From positions 930,001 through 994,000 of the forward strand of contig JAGPNK010000009.1 in assembly GCA_020746835.1 (NCBI GenBank): DNA of 64,000 bases. Reading direction: 5' to 3'. The position numbers and the translations under genes were made by a program. Below are positions 22,769 through 34,391 of this stretch, in pieces. Source of the stretch: Stachybotrys elegans (Eukaryota; Ascomycota; Sordariomycetes; Hypocreales; Stachybotryaceae). The notes under the pieces were generated by a model. That model did no database searches and had not been told where the DNA came from. It was given only the letters and a program-made list of their open reading frames with translations. Each line of letters starts with the position of its first letter. Position 1 is the stretch's first letter.

Positions 22769-23963
22769 CTCTTTTTGCTGGTGGGCGTATGGCTGTCTTT
22801 TTGGTTGTGGATGGTGGGCATTTGTGGTGGGCATTGGATTTGATGTCTGACAACTTGTCCGGAATGGACCAGACCAGGCAGGTACGTTTCCAGTTGATAT
22901 TGTGCCGCTCCTACCTCGTGCTGCTTGCTGTCCTGTCTCATAGCACTCTGCTTGTTCTATTTTGTTTGCGCATGCACTGGGTGGATGTATCCAAGCTGCA
23001 AGGGAGTAGGGTCGTCTGCCAGCCAGGCTCAAGTATTTCCCTATTTCCCTATTTCCCTCCCAGTTGCTGTACCGCTGCGTTCTGGCTTGGCCGGAGCCTG
23101 ACCCGAGGGCAGTATGTATGAGGTTGAATACCGAGCCGCCGGGCCGGGCCCACAGATATACCATCCGCTGGAGGCTTCGGCAGGCACGGATGATGGTTGC
23201 GACTGACTCACCTGCCCAGCTCGGTAGTGGTCGCATCACGCAAGAGATGTCTTCATTCTTGCATTGTGCGTCTGAATCCATGTATTTCTGTCAGTCATGA
23301 ACTCGCCGTTTCCGACACCAGTGAACTTGTTGGGCAATGGATTGATCCGGTCTTGTTGCTCTCCTTTGCGTCACATTCGGCCATTTGGCACAACATGCTG
23401 TCAGTTCGCTCGGCCTGATGGACACTTATGCTTTTGGCGAATGCCATGCATCTTCAAACTCAAAGAATTGCCATGTTTGTAATTTTATTTCGTGTTCCTC
23501 ATTTGTCAGCCTTGGAACGAGGTCATGGAGACGACGTATAAGCATCTCGCCAACTGCGATTTCGTCCTCTATTGACACTCATGAGAAACATATGCTGAAG
23601 GGACTGTGTATGCCCATTCACGCCAGCAAGCAGACCTACAGTTTCTGAGATTCTTGTTGGCTTCTATTGGCACTTGTTCTGCTCTGTATCACACCGCGAG
23701 TGGCAAACATTTCTGTGGATGTCGATGGGCTTTGCCCAGTATACGTTTCAGCCTGGTTGAGAAGTGGCGGGTAGTCGTCGATACGCAACATCTTCCATCC
23801 TACTCCTGCTTTCTGTGTGTGCCACTCTGCCAGCGGAGCCCTTCATACCAATTTTACCTGATGCCTTGAAGCCAACTCATCTCTAATGACGGCTTGTGCT
23901 TGGTGTGATCACCATTCAATACATGAGACAACAATCATCAAGCCGCGCACCAAAAGTCCCGCT
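22769..23963. other. Spacer between tRNA-Ile and its decayed copy
   Basis: A 1.2-kb spacer with short open frames only (the longest is about 125 codons, 22744-23121), with no domain. The sequence just after the tRNA (T-rich, then GTGGGCGTATGG and GGCATTGG) is loosely similar to that after the decayed copy, suggesting the duplication included some flank. Confidence 0.45.
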
Positions 23964-24091
23964 GGTAATAGCTCGTAAGTCCCTGCATCACGAACCACGC
24001 ACATCAGAGTGCTAATACGCCATCACAGGTACTAACATACAATCCAGTATACATGGTGATGCTAAGGCATGAGCTCGGCCCATATTGACCA
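23964..24091 (+). pseudogene. Degenerate tRNA-Ile copy with an insertion at the same place
   Basis: The 3' part matches the tRNA-Ile at 22622: GGTACTAACATACAATCCAG, then GATGCTAAGGCATG and CCCATATTGACCA. The 5' part is reduced to GGTAATAGCTC, having lost most of the D arm. The B-box is broken (GAGCTCGGCCC) and the anticodon reads AAC rather than AAT. Between TC and GTACTAA lie 54 bases (23975..24028) that begin GTAAGT, contain GCTAATAC and end CACAG, so this copy carries a diverged intron-like insertion at the same position. It is unlikely to be a working tRNA gene. Confidence 0.7.
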
Positions 24092-24384
24092 CGTTCCTTT
24101 TACTACGTGGCGTGAGCTTTTGCGTTGGCATTGGGTTTTGCGGCTGTGCCCATGGCAAGGAGGCCCTAAGTGACGTGTTTGCTTCGGTCAAGATTTGAGT
24201 ATGTTTGTCGCTGAAATGTCTCGAGGACGCTATCATTGTAAAGCCTAAGAGCTCTCGAATAGTCTATGCAAATTATACATGGCCATGACCAGACCCAATC
24301 CATGCGCTGCCGTACGCAATCAGTACGATGCCAAACCACCAACGCCTAGTGAATGCCAGCTTGTAAAAAACACGTCTTTTGTCC

Positions 24385-26250
24385 TCATAGCTCGTCCCTG
24401 TTTAGCACCGGCACCTCGAACCTCCATTGTCGCGGGCTCACTGGCAGTCCAACCCAGAACTGGAGCAGCCGTTTTGTCTCCGACGAGATGATGTACCACC
24501 TGCAGCACGTTAGTATGACTTCGAGAAGAACAAAGGTAATGCGACGTACAGAGCTGAGGGAATGCGCATCCAGCTCTCAAGCACAATGCGGCTCGCCTTG
24601 AAAACCAGTGCTAACTCTTGCTTAAATTCATCGGAAAAGGTGGGCGGTTCCGAAGTCTTGCGCTTCTTGGGTATGTGCTCCTCCTCCTCATCCTCAACCT
24701 CGCCCTTATCCTCTATTTCCGGGGCTGCCTCTTGCGGACCATCAGCAGCCTGCGCCTCGACCATGCCGCGGAACTTGAAGATGGAGGACATGGACTCGGC
24801 GAGCCGGGCATACGTGTTGAAGAGCGCGACGAGTTCCGTCCGCTTGAGCACGGGGATGTCGTTGCTATCGTTGTCGAACTCGAACAGCACCTTGAGGGCG
24901 GTTCCGTAACCATTAGTCTGAACCTTGCCCCAGAGGCGGCACTTGTCACACCCGACACAGTCCATCAGCCGGCTCACGTTGCGGAACCTGTTGCGGAAAT
25001 CGTCCTTGAGAGACGGGCCCTCGCCGTTGACAAACATGAGCGTCTCGTCAAAGATGGACGGCACGCTGGCCGCACGCTGCGTCACCTCGAGGACCTTGGC
25101 CCTCGTCGCAGCGTCCTCGGAGGGGTCGCCCGTGCAGAAGGAGGTGTAGTCCGGGTCCTGCAGGTACGGGCCGAGCTTGGCGACGGCGCGCGTGAGCAAG
25201 GCGTAGTTGAAGTACAGGTTGCTGATGCGCTCGGGGTGCTCGTGGAGGCGGGAGATGTAGCATTGCAGGTTGGGCTGCCACTCGCCGGTGGTCTGGTTGA
25301 GGAACTGCCAGCACAGGTGGGTGCTGATGCTGGCGTGCATACCCGAGACGACGCGGTAGAAGACTCGCTTCTCGAGGCACTCATCCATGAGCTCGGAGCC
25401 CGTGTTGGCGACAAAGGGGGTGCTGGGTCCTTGCTGCCGCTGCTGGTCCAGCTGCATCTGTCGGCCGGCCGAGTTGAGCATCTGCTTAAAGTCCTGCGCG
25501 GCAGGGCCTGGCTGCCATTGCGTCTGACCAAGACCGGCCGAGTGCGGGAAAGAACTCTTCTGGAAGCAGTTCTCGCGGTAGATGGCGTCCCAGACCAGCC
25601 TGGCACCCTCGCCCATGTAGCCGGTAAAGCGTTCGGGGTTCCTGACAAGACTGACGTAGTCTCCCTTGGAAGAGGCGCTTTCGTCCTCGGGCACGCAATA
25701 ATCTCGCTCGTCGCACTCGTCGTCGTACTCGACCACGCAGCTCTCGCCGACGTCGTCACCCAGCTCCCCCTGCAACGGCTTCTGAGGATGCTTCTTCTGC
25801 TCCTTCTTATTGGGGTGCTTAGCCAGAGGCCCCTCCAGTTTGCTCAGCTCGCTCGCCCTCCAGCTCGGCGGGATGTTCTCCTCGTTGTCGATTGTCTCGA
25901 CGGCACAGGCAATGTTGCCGCACATGGAGTTGCCATCGTCCCAGAAGGGGCACGTCTTGTGGAAGAGGTTGAGGCGGTAGTAGGAGAAGAAGTCGGTGGT
26001 CTGGACGAGGTCGTCGATGACGGGTTTCACGGCGGCATTGATGGTCTCGAGGGTGGCGTAGGAAGCACAGGCATCTTCAACGATGCTCTTAGGAGAGATC
26101 TGGCCAACATTGAATAAACCCAGCTCTAGGGCAAAGAAACGGGTGAGCGAGACGACTTACGGCGCAGTGTTGCTTCGATTCGGCACAAGTCCCCGGTGAT
26201 GCCCACAGGGCGAAAACCGAGAGGTAGAAGAGCCTGCTGGCAGACTTCAT
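24385..26250 (-). CDS. ERO1: Endoplasmic reticulum oxidoreductin ERO1 with C-terminal RDEL
   Basis: Three exons on the minus strand: 26250..26161, 26099..24550 and 24499..24385, giving 584 residues. Exon 1 encodes a signal peptide (LFYLSVFALWASPGTCA). The first intron's acceptor is chosen so that HCA joins ISPKSIVEDACASYATLE, the usual ERO1 N-terminal segment with its regulatory cysteines. The core has FFSYYRLNLFHKTCPFWDD, NPERFTGYMGEGARLVWDAI, YRVVSGMHASIS and the FAD-proximal active-site motif DCVGCDKCRLWGK (C-x2-C-x2-C, about residues 409-415). The last intron (GTACGT, CTAAC, GCAG) replaces a short read-through tail with an ending in NRDEL, a variant ER-retention tetrapeptide. ERO1 oxidises protein disulfide isomerase using FAD and oxygen in the ER lumen. 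An acidic, Lys-rich disordered stretch precedes the C-terminal helical part. Confidence 0.94.
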
Positions 26251-28065
26251 GGCGAGGATGAGGATGGAGGGGCTGTCAATAATAACGAGCAGGGCGGATC
26301 GGCTTGTCGCAACGTGGTGCAAGTGACGGAGCGGAATGTCATACAGCGGACGGGGTGCGATAAGGATGTCCAGCAATGTCTTATCGGCACAACACTTGTA
26401 AAAGCTGGAATCGTGAAAAAGTAGCCGCAGAAGAATTTATACAACCCCAAGATGCCAGCTCCAGACAAGGTCGTTCGTTATAAAGAGATTGGAATCCAAA
26501 GAACAAAATGGCCACGGTGGCAGCTGATCAATCATAGGTACCTGTGCAGCGGAGCCGGGGGGAGGCGAATGGCTCAAACAGGAAGCCGATACGCAAAATT
26601 GGGCGGAGCAGTTTTGCTCATGCCATACGCGGGAGCTACATCATGCACATTCCATTCCGTTTCCCACCCAATATATGCCAAAGAATGCGCCTCTATAGCC
26701 AAAATGAGGGATAAGTCGAGCATGGTCCAATACGACGTTCGTGTTCAACGCACAATTGCAGCAGCAGCGGCTGGGCTCTGGCGCCATCCTATTGTTTCGA
26801 GCCATGTGGCCACAAAGTCCGCATCCGCATCAGCATCAGCAGATTTCCATGTCTCTTCTGCTGAGATCCTCCGTCTGTTCCCATGGATCGACGTTCCCTT
26901 GCTCCTTCCTCCCCGCCTTGTACATAAACATGCATTATCCCGATATCTATACCCTGAATGAGTTCCTTTGTTCTGCGGACAAAGGCTGTGACGGCTGAGC
27001 ACCGTGCTGCGCGGCCTACAGCTTTGCTAGCGGCTGTGGCTTGTTGGAGACGCCCTCAACGTGGCCAGACCCTTCTGCCCGTTCCGTGACTGACTGCTGT
27101 TAGCGGCGTGGCATGATGTGATGCATCGTCCCACGGTTGTCGCATCATGCTTGCAGTTCTCGACAGACGGCCCATGCATCCCTGGCAGATGCAAGAATCC
27201 ACGCCGCTGTCATTTGCGCAAATCAGACCCATTTCCAGAAACCGACCAGCTGGTTGGTCTTGACTTCCATTCCATTCTATTTCTATTCATGCTCGTTTCT
27301 CCCGCCGCTTGGCCAATGAGGCGCCCTGGCCATACCCCGTTTTTATGCGTGTTTGGCCATTCGATTTGTATGGGTCTCTTCCACGTTTGTTTGATCCCAT
27401 GTTTATATGTTTCAATGCCTCCAACTCACACTGCATCATGATTCTTACTCTCACTCAACGCTCCTCAACAGGCTCACATCTCTGCGGCACCGACGAATTG
27501 TAACATCTCATCTAATTTAGGTGCGGTTTTACTGTGGCCCATCAATGTACATGCTTCCCAATCCCTATCCACGTCCGGCCATGACAACGAGGTCATTGCC
27601 ATACCATACCATCGAACACCAGCCCAACGTAGCAAAAACCCGCCATTCACGACGGTTTCCCTCGGCCGGGGGAGCCCGGCATCCCAAAGCAAAAGCCGAA
27701 CCGTCTGTACACATCCGCAGCTCTGCTCCCTCCATATCTCTATATTCCCACGTCCCGCCTACCTGCCGTCGCTCGGCCCGAGTCCGAGGAGCGGCGCGCC
27801 TGAGGGAGCGGTAAAACGACGGGGCGGGCATCGACGACCATCCCGGAAGTGCTGTGGAACATCCATCAACCCAGAAAACAAGATATGTTCGTAACATGTG
27901 GAGCGTAACATCGTGAGAAACCGAGAAATGGGACAAGGCGCGCGCCGACCGTATGCCCTGCCCGGCCTGGGCAGAGGTCCATCTGTCGAATAACCCCTGC
28001 TCCTCAATTTCGCGGCAGGCGGGCTCTCTAGCGGCGCGGAAGTACAGGTCGGAGTGCATGGCGCA
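26251..28065. other. Upstream region of ERO1 and 3' flank of CKS1
   Basis: A 1.8-kb spacer. It starts as the ERO1 promoter and ends at the CKS1 stop. Plus-strand frame 26452-26961 (169 codons) has no domain or coding-like character. No RNA gene is seen. Confidence 0.5.
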
Positions 28066-28622
28066 TCACTGAGGCGGCTGGTAATTGAGAGGGCGCCTTC
28101 ACGAAAAAATGTCAATGCTGATTCACCCGGAGGGTAGAAGCCGTTTGTGTGGTCAGGGGGGTCGTGACGTACTTGAATAGCAGAATGTGAGGTTCTGGCT
28201 CGTGAACCTCGTAATGCTCCCAGCCAAGGCTCTGGAACGCTGTCAGTATGCAGTGCAACCCAGCGCGTCTGCCTAGTCATTGGCGCCCACGGCCGCATCC
28301 TTACCTGGGTTATACCGAGAGCTCGCCATTCGTCTTCCCAGAGAAGCTTCAGCGTGCCCTTGGAGGTGTCGTGGTATTCCTTGGGGATGGCCTTGAGCAT
28401 GGCCTTGGGCAGCTGCACGTGGCGGTACTCGTAGTCATTGTCCGAATACCTGTTTTTGCAACCCATCAGAAAAACCTGCCCTCAAGCTGCTCGCGGGCAA
28501 ACCACCCAGCCACTCACCTGTTGGAGTAGTGGATGCCGTCAATGAACTCCTCGAGCCGTTGCCGCTCCATGTCCGACAGAGGTCGGGGAGCCTTGTTCCG
28601 CCGCGAGGTGTCAATGTCCATG
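28066..28622 (-). CDS. CKS1: Cyclin-dependent kinase regulatory subunit CKS1/Suc1
   Basis: Four short exons on the minus strand: 28622..28519, 28449..28305, 28231..28173 and 28096..28066, giving 112 residues. All three introns have GT-AG ends, and splicing yields the full conserved fold: [60 protein letters not shown] and PLNYQPPQ. The [13 protein letters not shown] segment is the family hallmark (hinge and beta-4 strand); the Arg and Ser/Trp residues of the anion-binding site are present. CKS proteins bind Cdc28/Cdk1 and promote multisite phosphorylation of cell-cycle substrates in nucleus and cytoplasm. Small size and heavy splitting mean no single open frame reveals it; the last coding exon is only 31 nt. 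Confidence 0.96.
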
Positions 28623-30284
28623 TCGTATCACGGCCGGCGAGAAGCCCCGTCTGTTCGCACTGGCGGCCTTCCAAGGGGAGAGGTCTACGTCTTCCCGAAG
28701 CACTGAGAAGGGGCGCTGGGAGGGTGTGGTCAGGCGAGCGCTGGCGGGGTGAACGAGGGATGTGGTGGAAGAGGGGTTTCCAACGTCGAAGCTCGGCAGC
28801 TGGCTATGACTCGTGGGGGGGATGAAGAAGCGGGCGGAGCTTGGCGCGGCGGGCTCGATCGATGGTGAAAATCTAAGGCGGGCGAAGAAAAAAATGCAGA
28901 CAAGATCCTGCTGAGGCACAGCAAAAACAACAACAGCAAACAAAGGTCTCGAACGGTTCGCAAAAGTCGAGACGGCAGAGGGAGAAGAGAAGGGAAAGGA
29001 CTAATAGAATGGGTTGGCAGGAACAGGAAAAAGCCGTGGCGTGGGGACGGCCCAGGCAAGCTGCAAGCGCTGTAAACAAAAACAGTTCCCCCACCAGACA
29101 CCAGATACAGCAGATACAGTGAGTGTGGGCCTCCACTTGGGGGCTCTGAATCCACTGCCAGCCCACTGCAAGGCCTCACCCGGTAGGTCGCTTACAGCGA
29201 TGCAGGCCCACCCACACTCCATCTCATTTGATCTCGGGCCCTTCAACAGCATGGATCGAGCTCACACGAGGAGCATCAAACAAAAAACCTATTACCGCCA
29301 ACATGGAGGAGACAAGCATCGGATACCACCCTGGCGGCCCTCCCCACCGGCCGCACAGCACGACGCACGCACGCACGCACCACATTATAACCGTTGAGCC
29401 GTGATTCACCACCAACGGCAAGGCCCTGAAGGCCCTGAAGCCCCCTTGCTGCCGGTCTGAGGGTATGCAGGGAGAGAGGGTAAAGGCAAGCTGCGATATA
29501 GTGGCCGGGGAGCTTGGAACATGAGCCTACTACCCAACTCCCTTCCCTGAGAGACGGATCATTTGGTCCATACTATGAATGTACGACGTAACCATTCGGC
29601 ATTACGGAACGCAGTCTTGGTGCCAGAAGCCGAAACCGCTCGTCATCACCGCCGGCAATCATGGCGCCTACCAGAAGAACCGAGCGGGAGCTGCGGATAC
29701 CAGGCCTGTATGCATCTGCCTATTGCTATGACCGTACCCCTGCGTCCGGTGACCGCTCTTCGAGGCATGCAGTCAACATGGTCACCTGCCACCCGAGTCT
29801 TGGACGAGCCTGCTATGGTCCCTAGGCTGTTCTGTTACGTACATTCTCGAAGCTACGAGGCTACGGCCTCATGGCATGACATTAATGCACCGACGCCCTC
29901 CCCTAGTGGGTTAGGGTAGCATTCTGGGGTGTCGCAAGCGCTGCATTCTTCCCACCATGCATGTCCATGCCTCGTGTGCTGCCGGATGACTGCAACGGCG
30001 AGCAATTGGTAAGTAGGCTGTTGATATGTTTCGGCTGTGGGACCTGTTCCCATGGAAATAGAAACATAAACGGCTTCAAACCCACAATTTCATCTGAGAT
30101 AGCCCCCTTTGCCCCTGGCCTTCCGGCCGTCCGATTCTCAATGCCACACCGCATTCTTTGCATAGTCTTCTCGAAGGCTGTCAATTGCATGCTGTAGGTC
30201 ATCATGACATCATCATTTCTGTAAACATACGTAACCCCCCTTCTCGACACGCACAAAACCTCCCTATGCCCAGCCAAAGTCCTT
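28623..30284. other. CKS1 promoter and USB1 3' flank
   Basis: A 1.7-kb spacer with an ACGC tetramer run near 29363-29380. Overlapping open frames on both strands have Ser/Pro- or His-rich translations without domains. No RNA gene is seen. Confidence 0.5.
29363..29380. repeat. ACGC tetranucleotide repeat
   Basis: About four to five tandem ACGC units (CGCACGCACGCACGCAC) in the spacer between CKS1 and USB1. Confidence 0.8.
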
Positions 30285-31309
30285 TTATCGTTCAAAGATG
30301 GACCTGGAAGATTCGACCCGACTACCCAATCCGCGCAGCGCAACGCTGCTTATGATATTTCCAATCTTGACCTTGATATTGGACACGTCTATCTCCCAGG
30401 AGTGAAGTTGGCGAAACTGGTCGGCAGAGAGGGAATCCAGCGCCTTGATGGATGTCTCAACGGTGGGCACATCGAATGTCCATGCGATGGAAATGTGGAA
30501 TGCCGTACCGACGGCCTCGTTCTTGTTGCGCTGGTACAGAGGCAACTGGTTGAATTGGGCAGCCACCGTGTTGCAGCGCGTCAACAGGCTCATGAGCTCA
30601 GGGTTGGGGGAGGTCCTTTCTTTGGCTCCCAATGGGCTGTTGACACGCATGATGAGGAAGTTTCTGTTCGAGTCGGGGGACTTGTACCACGCCAGACCTC
30701 GGGGATTGACGGTGAATGGGGTGGTGCTGGTAGTGGTGATGGCATCGGTGAGCTTGTCGAAGAACTTATCCTTGTCGTTCGTCGTCAGAGACATGGGCCG
30801 GGAGAGACTGATGTGCAGCGGGAGAGGTGCCCCAAGGTCACTGGTGAGAAAGGTGTGTAATTTGGCCTCGTCGCCTACCGTAGTCTGGATGTGGTGGACA
30901 AGCTGGACGAGAACATCATGCTGGGCTACCGTGGGATGCCCTGTATGATAGATCATGGTCAGCTCTCATGCGTACGGGGAGAAGCAACGAGGCTATGCTT
31001 ACACTCGACGTAGAGGTGAGTTGGCCAATTCCCCACGACATGAGGAATCTGCCTCTTGCGTCCCTGGTGTAGGCTGGGATCATCGACATTGCTCTGGCGG
31101 ACGGTAGAAGCGTAGAGGTCGTGAAAGGCGGGAGGCAGCGGGGGCATGTCGGAGCCAGCTCCGCAGCCAATGGTGCTGTCAGAAGCACTAATTTTGCGTC
31201 GCTTGGCTGAGGGTCCAACCTCATCGCTCGGAGCTGCATCCGCAGGTGAAGTCGAGGGAGAGGACGCAGCCGACGACGACGACGACGACGAGTAGTCCAC
31301 GAGAGCCAT
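30285..31309 (-). CDS. USB1: U6 snRNA 3' phosphodiesterase USB1 (HVSL family)
   Basis: Two exons on the minus strand: 31309..31003 and 30940..30285, giving 320 residues. The intron (GTAAGC...TACAG) is phase 1 and joins LYVE to WHPTVAQHDVL with Trp made at the junction. The two H-x-S catalytic motifs of the 2H phosphoesterase fold are present: LHISLSRP (H145, S147) and FHISIAWTF (H251, S253). USB1 trims and seals the oligo(U) tail of U6 snRNA to a cyclic phosphate or phosphate, protecting it from decay. The N-terminus is a Ser-rich, low-complexity stretch followed by a basic AKRRK patch that may act in nuclear import. The first ATG is taken as the start. The length fits fungal members. Confidence 0.93.
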
Positions 31310-32623
31310 GCTCTACAAACAGCCGGGCAAGGCAGGATCTGTCAGGATCTGTTCGTCGTTGAAGCGCAGACGCGACTCGTGGGAACCGCTCCGAATTTTC
31401 AGAGCTGCGAGAGGGCATGCATGGTACCCGTTCCTTATCTAGCAGTGTATTATGAAATTGTTTGCTTCTTCGTGCGACTGGCCAAGGATGGATGGGCAAT
31501 GGAGAGACGATGGATACTATTTCCCTCGAATAGCTGGGCTGCAGCAAACCTCTGTCTCGGCGCAGGCTCCTAGAAGAGCTCGGGGCTGCCGGGGAAAGGT
31601 GAGTTGGCTATGATATTACTGTAACCGAAATCTGGATCGACGATCGCGATGGAGGTAGCAGTAGACAGAGAAGACGCAGAGGCCAAACGGCAGAGCGGAG
31701 TGGGCTGGGAGCTGGACATTGGATCTGGCCTAAGGCGGCAAGCTCTGTACAATGACGGCCCTGCCCATCTCCATGCTGCCGCAAAGCAGGGTGGTGGGAA
31801 GCCCTGGTGCTGGAGCTGGCCAGACGATAGGGTCGACTGCAAGCTGCTCTTGAGCGACCGATAGAGGTATAGCATAACTCGAGAGACGAAGCAAATGTTG
31901 GCCTGGCAAACCAGATCGCTTTGAGAGGAGGAGCGGTGGCAGAAGCAGACGAGGCGGACAGTGGTGCTAGCGCTGTCAAGGTGTGTCCTCCAGGCGCTGG
32001 CGTCCGCTGTAGGCCACCCTCGACAGGGCGCTCGGCTGGAGGAATAGCGGGCTGCCAGCATTGCGGGTCGGCAACGAGCCCTCCTCTCTCTGGTGGTATC
32101 CAAGGACAAAAACATGGGAGAATGGGGAGAAAAAAAGGTGTCAAAGAAAATACAGTCCCTTGCTGCAAAGGTCAAGACAGCCCGAGCGCCGCAACACAGG
32201 TCGGCTTGAGGGGAAGTGCTCCGCAGGCAACTCCGCAGTTTCGGGAGGATTCAGGCACCGGAGGAATCCATTTCGGAACCAGGCCGGCGGACTTGGACGA
32301 TAGGCGGAGATATGCGGGAGCTTAGCAGTGGAGATTGGCTTCATGGTGCACCACGTCTCTTATGGATGCTAGATGAGACGCGATATGGCAGAGGGAGTTG
32401 ATGCCTCCCATGGAGATGCGGGGGGGTTCAAAAAGACGGACTGCTGGTGGACTTGGTGGAGGATCAAGTCCACGATGCCGACGAGACTGGGGGTGATGGC
32501 GACGAAGCAGATGGAAAGATTTACGTTTAAGAGGCTCATGTCAAGCCCAGGTTTGTGACGGCCATCCTCAGAGCTCTTCTGACATTCACTCAAGCACAAC
32601 TACCTTACTATCAGCACTACAAG
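31310..32623. other. Divergent promoter region between USB1 and the dehydrogenase
   Basis: A 1.3-kb spacer between two divergent starts. Overlapping frames on both strands at 31570-32325 (up to 201 codons) have no domain and no plausible splice partner. I see no gene. Confidence 0.5.
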
Positions 32624-33517
32624 ATGGCATCGTCAAACAGAGATAGAGTTTCGGTCCTCATCACCGGATGCTCACCCGGGGGCATGGGCGCTGCTCTGGC
32701 CATTGCCTTTCACGAAGCCGGTCATCAAGTCTTTGCCACGGCGCGCAACCCGACCAAGCTGCAGGCGCTGGCGGAGCGAGGCATAGCGACGGTGACGCTC
32801 GACATAACGTCGACCGAATCCATCGCCGCTGCCGTTGCCTCGGTCACCTCGAGCCTGAAGGGGGGGAAAGGCCTGGATATCCTGGTGAACAATGCGGCGG
32901 GCAGCTACGCGATGCCCGTAGTCGACATATCCTTGGACAAGGCGAAGCAGCTCTTCGAGACCAACGTGTGGTCGCACGTGGCCGTGACGCAGGCATTCCT
33001 CCCGCTGCTGCTCAAATCAGAGAGGCCCGTCATCGTCAACCACACGTCGGTGGGATCGATGGCGGCGGTGCCGTGGCAGGGCGTCTACAACGCGTCCAAG
33101 GCGGCGCTCGCGATGCTCACGGACACGATGCGGATGGAGCTGTCCGGGTTTGGGATCCGGGTGGTGGACCTCAAGACGGGGGGCGTCAAGACCAACATAA
33201 TCGACAACAACAACTTCCACATCGAGGGCGACAAGCTGCCCGAGGGGTCCATCTTTGCGCCGGCGCGCGAAGCGGTGCAGAAAGCCATCGGCCAGGAGGA
33301 CGCCCATGCGTGGCAGGGTATGACGGCGGAGCAGTGGGCGGATGAAGTGGTGGGCTTGCTGCTGAAGAGGAACCCGCCAGCGGTGGTATGGAAGGGGTCC
33401 GGCGCATTCATGTCGAGGATAGCATTGTTGTTTCCAGGCTGGGTAATGGAGGGGGTGGCTCGCAAGATAACCAACATGAATGCTATAGAGGAGGTTATCA
33501 GGGCGAGCAGGAAGTAA
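32624..33517 (+). CDS. Short-chain dehydrogenase/reductase, AYR1-like
   Basis: A single exon of 297 residues, starting at MASSNRDRVSVLITG; an in-frame upstream ATG at 32555 would add 23 residues with no family match. The cofactor motif is TGCSPGGMG (residues 14-22) and NNAAG follows. The catalytic set is Ser142 in HTSVGS and Y155-N-A-S-K159, with the standard 13-residue Ser-Tyr spacing. ARNP after the second beta strand suggests NADPH preference. Overall it resembles fungal 1-acyl-dihydroxyacetone-phosphate reductase (Ayr1), which makes lysophosphatidic acid on ER and lipid droplets. A C-terminal hydrophobic patch (SRIALLFPGWVMEGVA) fits membrane association. Exact substrate is inferred, since SDR subfamilies are hard to separate by eye. 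Confidence 0.88.
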   Translation: MASSNRDRVSVLITGCSPGGMGAALAIAFHEAGHQVFATARNPTKLQALAERGIATVTLDITSTESIAAAVASVTSSLKGGKGLDILVNNAAGSYAMPVVDISLDKAKQLFETNVWSHVAVTQAFLPLLLKSERPVIVNHTSVGSMAAVPWQGVYNASKAALAMLTDTMRMELSGFGIRVVDLKTGGVKTNIIDNNNFHIEGDKLPEGSIFAPAREAVQKAIGQEDAHAWQGMTAEQWADEVVGLLLKRNPPAVVWKGSGAFMSRIALLFPGWVMEGVARKITNMNAIEEVIRASRK

Positions 33518-34391
33518 GGGCAGTACGATAACTGTGTGGTATTAATGAGCATTCAAGTTGGGCATCTGTGGATCGTTGACCGAGTCGGTGATGGAATCAG
33601 TCTAGACTTGGATGGGACCTATAACACGGCAGTTATGATGCCAAGACCGCTGCAGCCACAACTTATTAGGCAAGGAGGGGGACGGCATGATGCGGTGGCA
33701 GCCAAGGCGATGGCGACGTGTAAGGTTTGACTGGGCTGGTAAAGTTTGGGTGGTCTCATGGAGGCTGCCGACCAGCCGAGGGGAATCCGACAATGTTTTG
33801 TTTTTGTTTCCTTGGGCTGGACGACGAGTCGGTCCGTGAGACCAGCATTGAGGATGGACGGGATGAACGGATGGATGTGGGTGAGTGAGTAAGTGGCTGG
33901 CGGGAGGGAGAATGGACGGGTTGGACGGCAAAGATAACGGCCTGTCCTATCCAAGCCGTCGGGGGTTAGGGCGCGGAGAAGCAGGCGACCAGCACCAGCA
34001 CCAGCCATATTTAGCACGCTGCATCACGATGCCACTACTCGTGTCTATACGGATACGGGCACAATAAGAAGACAGGCCAGGCCGCCTCTTCTGTCTCTGA
34101 CCTGCGACAGACATGTCGACGACCACCGCCTTGCATCCCAACCGCCATCTCTTTGAGACGTCTTCGCCAGCCATTCTGTTCCAGAACTCGTGGCTCGACA
34201 AAGCCAACGAGAGGCCATTGAGTCTGCTCGAACGCTCCCACGCCCGCCGCTATTAATTAATCCTCACCAGTGCCTTGCTGTGCAGCCCGATCCTCCTCTG
34301 TCGCTCTCCCAAATCCCGAGATAACGAAATAACGCATCGAAATATTTTGTTTTTGTTTTTTGCCAACAGCCGAGGGAGACAATTTTCCAAC
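33518..34391. other. Spacer before PAL1
   Basis: A 0.9-kb spacer between two plus-strand genes, containing the dehydrogenase 3' flank and the presumed PAL1 promoter. No other gene is seen. Confidence 0.55.

Noticed and set aside
24618..26117. 499-codon plus-strand open frame
   Set aside because: Antisense shadow of ERO1; the real protein on the minus strand has clear motifs and correct splice sites.
29895..29925. GGTTAGGGT string resembling a telomere repeat
   Set aside because: Only one TTAGGG unit, with no tandem array; chance occurrence.
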